Shown here: positions 58,080 through 64,000 of the stretch, piece by piece
Layout: each line of letters opens with the position of its first letter
Numbering within the stretch: position 1 is the stretch's first letter
Source of the DNA: Benincasa hispida
Lineage: Eukaryota > Streptophyta > Magnoliopsida > Cucurbitales > Cucurbitaceae
Assembly (NCBI RefSeq): GCF_009727055.1
Contig: NC_052349.1
Coordinates: 32,259,997-32,323,996 of the forward strand
Direction of reading: 5' to 3'
Length of the DNA: 64,000 nt
Translations under genes and position numbers: made by a program
The notes under the pieces: model-generated
Databases searched by the model: none
Told to the model about the DNA's origin: nothing
What the model saw: the letters and a program-made list of their open reading frames with translations, nothing else

Positions 58080-59155
58080 ACTATCAATAAAATCATTATG
58101 TATTATCTATTGATAGGCATTGATAGTACTCCATCTCTATCTATCTTAGATAGACAATGATTGAATTCTATATATCACTAATTATCTTAGATAGACAAAG
58201 GTAGTATTCTATCTCTATCTATCTCAGATAGACACTGATAGAATTCTATCTCTGTCTATCTCAATTCAAAATTTTAATAAATACACTCAAATAAACAAGT
58301 ATCTATTAAATAAGCATCAATGCACAACAAGACAATGAATCATAACACTATCTACCAACAAAAAAAAAAAAAATAGAGTGCAATATACAAACTAATATTA
58401 CTATTTATCATTGAAGTCTATCATTGTCTATCTCAAATCTATCACTGTCTATCTCAGATAGAGAAAGATACTATTATTTCTCTGTCCATCTCAAATAGAC
58501 AATGATATAACTCTATCACTGTCTATCTCCGATAGACAAAGATAGTATTTTATCTCTGTCTATTTAGATAGAGACTGATAGAGGACTATCACTGTTTATC
58601 CCAGATAGACACTGATAGTACCCTATCTCCGTCTATCTCAATTTAAAGTGATCAATAGATACATTCAAATAAAAGTATCTATTAAATAAGCTATCAACAA
58701 AGCATGAAACTATCTACCAATAACAAAAAAATATAGTGTGCAAATCATATACAAACTAATATTACTATTTAATTCTATCTCTGTCTATCTCAGATAGACA
58801 ATAATAGAACTTTATCTCAGATAGACAATAATAGAACTTTATCTCTGTTTATCTCATATAGGCAGAAATAGTATTCTATCTCTTTCTATCTTAGTATTTG
58901 TGTATCGTAGATAGATAGAGATAGAGATAGACAAGTATGTATTGATGTTAAAGTTCTATTGATACATGGAGATAAATAATGAACAAGACATAAAACTATC
59001 TACCAATAACAAAAAAAAAAAAAAAAAAAACATTTAGAGAGTGTAAATCATTAACACTATCTACCAACAATAATCAATAATCTACACAATATTTAGTGGT
59101 TCTGTCACTATCTATTTGTGATAGATAGTGATAGAACACTATCACTATCTATCAC
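58080..59155. repeat. GATAGACA palindromic array, largest block
   Basis: About 1.1 kb dominated by TGTCTATCTCAGATAGACA and near variants, interspersed with AAATAAGCATCAATGCACAA-like spacers that also occur near 51220. The spacer repeats (58300-58340, 58680-58760) show that it too is a higher-order repeat. Confidence 0.85.
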
Positions 59156-59914
59156 AACTACTTCATTTTTTCCTTTTTTTCTCTTCAGATTTTTTCTCTT
59201 TTCTTTTGCTCTGCTTATTGATGATTCAACTTTCATTGTGTTCCTTCCTTTTCCTTTGCTTCCTTTGTTTGTTGATGATTCAGCTTTGATCGCTTTTTAT
59301 TTTTTGCTTACCATCTATTTAAACAAAGTTAGGTTTAATAAGGTTTGATAATTATGATTAAATGGAAGAGTTGATGAAAAGAAAAGAAAAGAAAAGAGAA
59401 TGATTATAACCTCGAAGAGTTGATTTGATAATAGACTGTAAACTTGAAGGAGAAGCAACAAAAGATTTAGCAGCAATAGGAGAAATAGATTGAGCAGTAG
59501 CGACAGAGGAAGAAGAAGATGATGATGAAGATGAAGCAACGGAAGAAGAAGAAGTAATGAAAGAAGAACAATCGGTGAGATAGATGACGATAGATTGTTA
59601 TAGTAAACTGTTTGATGAAGAAAAAGTCGTTGGAAAAAGACGTGGGAAGAAGAAGGGGCGGGCGTGGGCAATATCGGGCTGATTGATGGATAATCCGATT
59701 AATCGTAATTAATCAGTTGAGTTGTGGGTTATCTGCATATGGGTTGGGAACATTTTTTATATTTCACTATCGTGGGTTAGACTTTTTTTTCTATTTATTT
59801 AATTCATTTTTGGACTGGATTCAAATTTACTATTGATGTAAATAATTTGAACTTTTTTTTTTATTACTTTTGAAACCTCCCTATCTTCCAAAAAAAAAAA
59901 AAAAAAAAAAGAAG
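59156..59914. other. MULE edge region, no gene seen
   Basis: T-rich then GAAGAAG-rich sequence without a supported gene. The minus-strand frames with many Leu and Ser codons reflect simple sequence. A terminal inverted repeat of the MULE could not be identified. Confidence 0.5.
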
Positions 59915-60000
59915 AAGATGCTGAAACAGATAAGGAAGAACAAGAAACTGAAGTAGAAGAATTTGAACCAGAAGAAAAAAAAAAAAAAAAAAATAAAAAA
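59915..60000 (+). pseudogene. Exon-A-like fragment in reversed orientation
   Basis: The plus strand reads EDAETDKEEQETEVEEFEPE, closely parallel in both DNA and protein to exon A copy 2 on the minus strand (EDAEIDKEEKEAEVEEVEKE). It is followed by A-rich tracts to about 60060. It lies about 170 bp before the helicase start codon, so MULE-derived sequence reaches into that gene's promoter or 5' UTR. Confidence 0.65.
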
Positions 60001-60166
60001 GAGAAAGAAGAAAAAAGAAAAAAAAGGAAAAAAAAAGAAGAGCAAAATAGATACAAACGCAAACATAGAGGCGGAGAGGGACTGACCGTAAATAAAGTGA
60101 AATGAACTCGGGCGTTTTTATCTCTCTCTTTATTAATTGCTTTTGGGATCTCCGTGTCCGTGTACA

Positions 60167-61958
60167 ATGGCTCCAAGGAAGAAGCAACAGCAGCAGCCGA
60201 AGCAGAAGCAAAACAACCGAAAATCCAATACAAGTTCCTCGACCTCCGATCCTCGTCCTTCTTCGTCCGGTCCAAAGCTCAATATCTCCGCCGAAAACGA
60301 GACTCGTCTCCGTCGTCTCCTACTGAGCTCCGGCCGCTCCACTCCATCGGTCAATTCCGCAGATGATTCGCTCTCAAAGGTCCAGAAGGTCAAGAAGCTT
60401 AAAGCCGTTTACGAGAATCTCTCATGCGAAGGTTTTACCAATGATCAAATTGAACTGGCACTCTCCACTATCGGGGTAACTTGCTTTTCAATGTTTTTAA
60501 TTTTGCTAAGGAACATTTTAGTATTTCCTTCAGCTTTCTCGCTTTATATGTTGTTCTAGTTACGGTTGCTTTGGTTTTTGAGACGGTTGTTCATTCTGGT
60601 TAAATTGGTTCCTGATTAAAAAAACATCATGTGGGTAACAAAATTGAAGAGTGCAGAATGAAGGAAGTGTTGATGGATCGTTTTTTACCAATTGGTTCTT
60701 TTGTTCAACAAATTGTAGAATTAAAATGAAATTGAATTATGCGTGAGTGGAATTTTATTTATTGGCATTTTGGCAAAAGCACTTGTGTTTCCTTTATTCA
60801 TTTTCGTGGAGTAGGTTGGATAACCGAGCCAACGACTTGCATCGTCTGTTTAAAATTGCAGGTTCTTCATAGTTACAATCGATAAAAAAAATTTAAATAC
60901 GCACTAATTGACTTTATCAAACATAGTATGAAATTTTAACTCGTAATTAGGTTCTTTCAATGCGAGGCACATTTAGGATCATTCTTCTTTTCGGTTTATT
61001 TCGTAGGCTGCAAGCTGAACTTTACTTATTTGCTTAGGTTCCGTAGGTAGGAGATCTATGGAGTAAAAAGGCCATTAACATAAAAGATAGATATTCTAGG
61101 GACATCTCTCACCAGCGTAAAATAAGAATTTATTTGTATTGGAAGATTTCTTCTTCCTTAGGGGCCGATAAAATTAGAACTCTTTTCTTTAGTGTTAAGG
61201 CATTTGAATGTGCTTTAGGACTGGAAATCAAATGTAATATATTTTGTAACTACTGCTCAACATCTTTACATGCCAATTGAAAAGTTTCCATATGATAAAA
61301 TAAATTCTATCTGCTGCCAGTTTTCTGAAATTGTTTTGTTTTACTTTCATTTACTATATTCAACTTTTATTTGACATCTATGGTCGTCTAACTAATTTGG
61401 CCATCTCGATATGGATTGTAGCCTAGATTCCTGAAAAATTTGTAGTTCCTTGTTACGATCTTTGACCATGTATATATCTCAATAAGTGGCCCAATTATCA
61501 ACATCATCATCATCATTATTATTTATCTCAAGTAGGATGGTGCTACATTTGAGGCTGCTCTTGATTGGTTATGCTTGAACTTGCCTAGTAGTGAGCTTCC
61601 ATTGAAATTTTCAAGCGGAACTTCTCTGCATACACATGAAGGTACGTTATGTTTTGCCTATTGGTTTCATAGAGTGGTGTCTGTTAACATTTTCAAGCTT
61701 ATTGACTTTCAGTTAATGCAAATGATTTTCAGCATTTTATGCTATTGTCCCGTTATACAATTTCCAGGTGGTTCTGTTCGTATTCTACATACTGCACAAA
61801 AAGACTGCCCTTCTATGGGAGTCCAATCTTCCAAAGATAAAGATAGAGACAAAGACGTTCCTGTTATATTGAATAGGCGTAAAGATGATGATAAACTAGA
61901 TTTGTTCCAATCATCCCAAGCTGAATGGATCAAACAGTATGTGGAACAACAAGAAGAG
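60167..61958 (+). CDS. DExH-box RNA helicase DExH7-like, N-terminal exons (partial)
   Basis: Three exons: 60167-60475, 61536-61641 and 61768-61958, with GT-AG introns and continuous phase (606 nt, 202 codons). Exon 1 begins MAPRKKQQQQPKQKQ, a basic Gln-rich tail, then LNISAENETRLRRLLLSSGR and KLKAVYENLSCEGFTNDQIE. Exon 2 carries TFEAALDWLCLNLPSSELPL. Exon 3 ends SSQAEWIKQYVEQQEE. This matches the N-terminus of plant DExH7, related to animal DHX29/DHX57 helicases, where the UBA-like part precedes the helicase core. Plant proteins are about 1450 residues, so most is missing. No helicase motif is seen up to 64000: either intron 3 is long and TE-filled, or the gene is broken. The function in plants is poorly defined. 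Confidence 0.9.
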
Positions 61959-62099
61959 GTGCACAAAAGAAGTTTGATTAATACTACATCTATTCTATTA
62001 TTGTCAGCTCAAATTTAATGATCCAATGATGTTGTTAATATCCAAGAAATATTTCTGCGAACTTCTCCGTCACCTTTTCCTCCTTTGATTTGTAGTTTG

Positions 62100-63106
62100 T
62101 TTGCCAATTATATAGGAGAGTTGGTGACTTCAAGTCTATTAGCCTCCCTACCGATCTATACAAAATTGTGGCCGGAGTTCTCCTTGAGCGTTTGAAGAGT
62201 CATCCATTCCATTATATCCACTAATCAATTGACTTTAGAGAATTAGTTGTATTTTTAAAGGTAATTACACAAAGTTTGATTAATGAATGCCCATATAGAA
62301 GCATTAAACCTCACTCATTCTCGCACCTCCTCCGAAGAACTCTCAATCCCTTAAAAAATTCTACTATTCTCAAGTCAAATGCCCCATAGAATAGAAAAAG
62401 AACAAGCCTACCACAATACTCTACCCATTATCTAGTTCATAAGGATCTTAATCATCAAGTGATAGCCCTATTGTGCATCAGAGTGATCCAAACAAGCTAA
62501 AACACTGACACCAAAGGGAACAAGTGAACTAGTAGCTCCACGTTAGAGGATCTAGATCCTTTTCCTACCATTATAGTATATATGGGAATATAGGAGCTCA
62601 TTAGTCTTATGTCATTTATTGTAATTTTACTATTTTTAGTTCGGGGCTTCCATGTATGTCTGTATATGTTGAACTCTAATTTGTGGAATGCATGCTAAAA
62701 TAGTTAAAGTCCTTCCCTGGTCCATGCCTTTTAGAAACCTTACTATTTTGTCCTTTTGAAGTTGCGTTTTTTCTCTCAATAGCTGTAAACTTAGAAGCGA
62801 CTGTTTACAAGTTGGTTTGATTTGTGGTTTGATCCTTGTAGTTTCGGCCTTATTGGATTTCTTACCTCGTCTGCTTATTGGACGTCTATCGGCTTGTGCT
62901 CTCTAGTTTCGGTTTCCGTTTTGGAGCTGGTTTGTTAGGTTTTAAGTGTTTGTTTTTTGATGTCTTCTCCTCTTTGTGTCTCAATTGTATTTCTTCTCCT
63001 TTCCTTTTTTCGCGGTTTCTCATTCCTTTTGAAGGTTATTGTTTCCTTGAGCATTAGTCTATTTTCATTTTATCAATGAAAAGTTATGTTTCCTTTTAAT
63101 AAAAGA
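62100..63106 (+). mobile_element. Truncated LINE fragment
   Basis: Reverse transcriptase piece near 62117-62230: GDFKSISLPTDLYKIVAGVL followed by LERLKSHPF, which corresponds to the conserved RPISL...YKI block. From about 62840 to 63106 a T-rich 3' tail with TTGAGCATTAGTC and TATCAATGAAAAG, typical of LINE 3' ends, is followed by a short A-rich end. The centre of ORF2 is missing. Same strand as the helicase gene and probably in its intron 3. Confidence 0.65.
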
Positions 63107-63219
63107 AGCCTTAACATGGATATATGATCCAAAATAAGTTAGAAATTGGGTGTTATCCCCACTTGGTTGTAGATTGTGTTATCCCCACTTGGTTGTCGGA
63201 GTCCATCAAGAAACCGAAC

Positions 63220-63755
63220 TATTTATTGGTTTTCACTCTCGGCAAGGTTGTTTCTTGCACTCAACCTTTGGAACTCTTTTGTATACTCTTCAATGCTTCT
63301 TGACCCCTGTTTGCAATATTGGAATTGGCTATACAACAATCTTTCATGGTTAAGTGGAAGAAATCTCTTCTTCATGAGTTTAAGCATTTTTGGCCAGCTT
63401 TGAATTGGAGGTTTTCCATACATTTTCCTATTTGCTTGGAGTTGATTCCACCATGCGGATGCTCCACTTTTTAGTTTAAAGGACACAAGTTTTACCTTTC
63501 GATCCTCGGGGGTGCCCATGTAGTCATAAAAACTTTCTACCTCCTTCATCCAATCGAAAGAACTTCAATATTCATTCGTCCATTATAAGTAGGGAGGTCA
63601 ATTTTCATTTTGTATTTAGAATCTTGTCTCCACAGAGGTCCTCTTTGCATTCCCCTATACTCGGGCCAATATTGTTCTAAATCTTGATCATTCTCTTGAA
63701 CCCCAAAAACATAAAAAAATAAATGCTCTCTCCTCTCTCCTCTCTCCCCTTTCAC
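63220..63755 (-). pseudogene. Gypsy gag fragment
   Basis: The minus strand encodes KMKIDLPTYNGRMNIE, a frameshift near 63548, then MKEVESFYDYMGTPEDRKVK, GASAWWNQLQANRK, WPKMLKLMKKRFLP and QFQYCKQGSRSIEEYTKEFQ. This is the capsid core of the retrotransposon gag family. It is a different subfamily from the gag at 10.5-11.7 kb. It ends near 63220 without pol. Confidence 0.87.
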
Positions 63756-64000
63756 CTCTCCTCTTCCCTCCCTCCGGCACCCTATTCTAACCTAACTCCC
63801 CGCCCTCTTTCCATCTCCGACCAAGCTTTGCCTATTCCCCCCAACCTCAACCCTCACCTCCAACCCTCGGCTCATCTATCTCTCATGGCCCATCTATCGA
63901 CCCTCCCCTCCAAGCCTAACTTAGCCGTCGAAGTTATCAACTGTAAAATTAAGGACAGCCACTTCTGTACCCTCATCCAAGCTGGTTCAGTAATCATAGA
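63756..64000. other. Pyrimidine-rich window end, no gene assigned
   Basis: CTCTCC-rich sequence to about 63900. A plus-strand frame near 63886 (MAHLSTLPSKPNLAVEVINC) stays open to the window end, but I recognise no family. Confidence 0.4.

Noticed and set aside
58080..59155. GATAGACA arrays as a possible CRISPR array
   Set aside because: Spacers are not unique or of even length, units drift, and the host is a plant nuclear genome; it is an interspersed palindromic repeat.
59799..60393. Minus-strand Phe/Ser-rich frames over the helicase start
   Set aside because: Antisense to A/G-rich 5' sequence and exon 1; homopolymer-driven and no domain.

Overview
This is a 64 kb piece of AT-rich plant nuclear DNA. 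Eudicot origin is clear from a plant hyccin gene, a plant DExH7-type helicase gene with GT-AG introns, a nuclear tRNA-Arg and a dense nest of plant Copia, Gypsy, LINE, CACTA and Mutator-like (MULE) sequences. Cucurbitaceae is my best guess, because the LTR families, the GATAGACA arrays and the MULE carrying a DUF1985/Ulp1-type gene resemble what I know from melon relatives; that part is recognition, not proof. Only three host genes are supported: an intronless hyccin gene (97-1308, +), tRNA-Arg(TCG) (4570-4643, +) and the first three exons of a DExH7-like RNA helicase (60167-61958, +, running off the window or broken). Nearly everything else is transposable-element sequence in various states of decay.

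Layout. 1-6.2 kb: the hyccin gene, the tRNA and several small MITE-like repeats. 6.28-12.7 kb: a decayed Ty3/Gypsy element on the minus strand with 3' LTR, polypurine tract, pol, gag, primer-binding site and a truncated 5' LTR. 12.7-17.6 kb: LTR-retrotransposon internal sequence holding a 1.59 kb tandem duplication rich in a CGATCG motif. 17.6-23.1 kb: an LTR split by a CACTA transposon with recognisable ends, a 3-bp target duplication and a broken TNP2-type transposase. 23.1-36.3 kb: two Copia fragments joined head to head; the plus-strand one is interrupted by a 1380-bp solo LTR (target duplication GGAGT) and by a 6 kb L1-type LINE, and ends in a 2 kb 3' LTR. 36.3-48.1 kb: AT-rich repeats and several LTR copies, one nested in an opposite-strand copy.

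48.1-60.1 kb is the most interesting part. It holds the two ends of a MULE transposase gene on the plus strand (the centre is missing) and a multi-exon gene on the minus strand that starts with a DUF1985 domain and continues as short Lys/Glu-rich exons. At least two exon types are duplicated, and the introns and spacers consist of palindromic GATAGACA arrays. A solo LTR with an exact target duplication (CAACT) sits inside the array. This resembles the Ulp1-capturing MULEs called KAONASHI in Arabidopsis and CUMULE in melon, but with exon-intron modules amplified by the satellite-like repeat. An exon-like copy in the opposite direction ends about 160 bp before the helicase start codon. 62-64 kb holds LINE and Gypsy fragments lying in or beyond helicase intron 3.

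Three single N positions, an exact 82-bp duplication beside one of them, and homopolymer differences between the 1.59 kb copies show that some repeats here may be assembly products.
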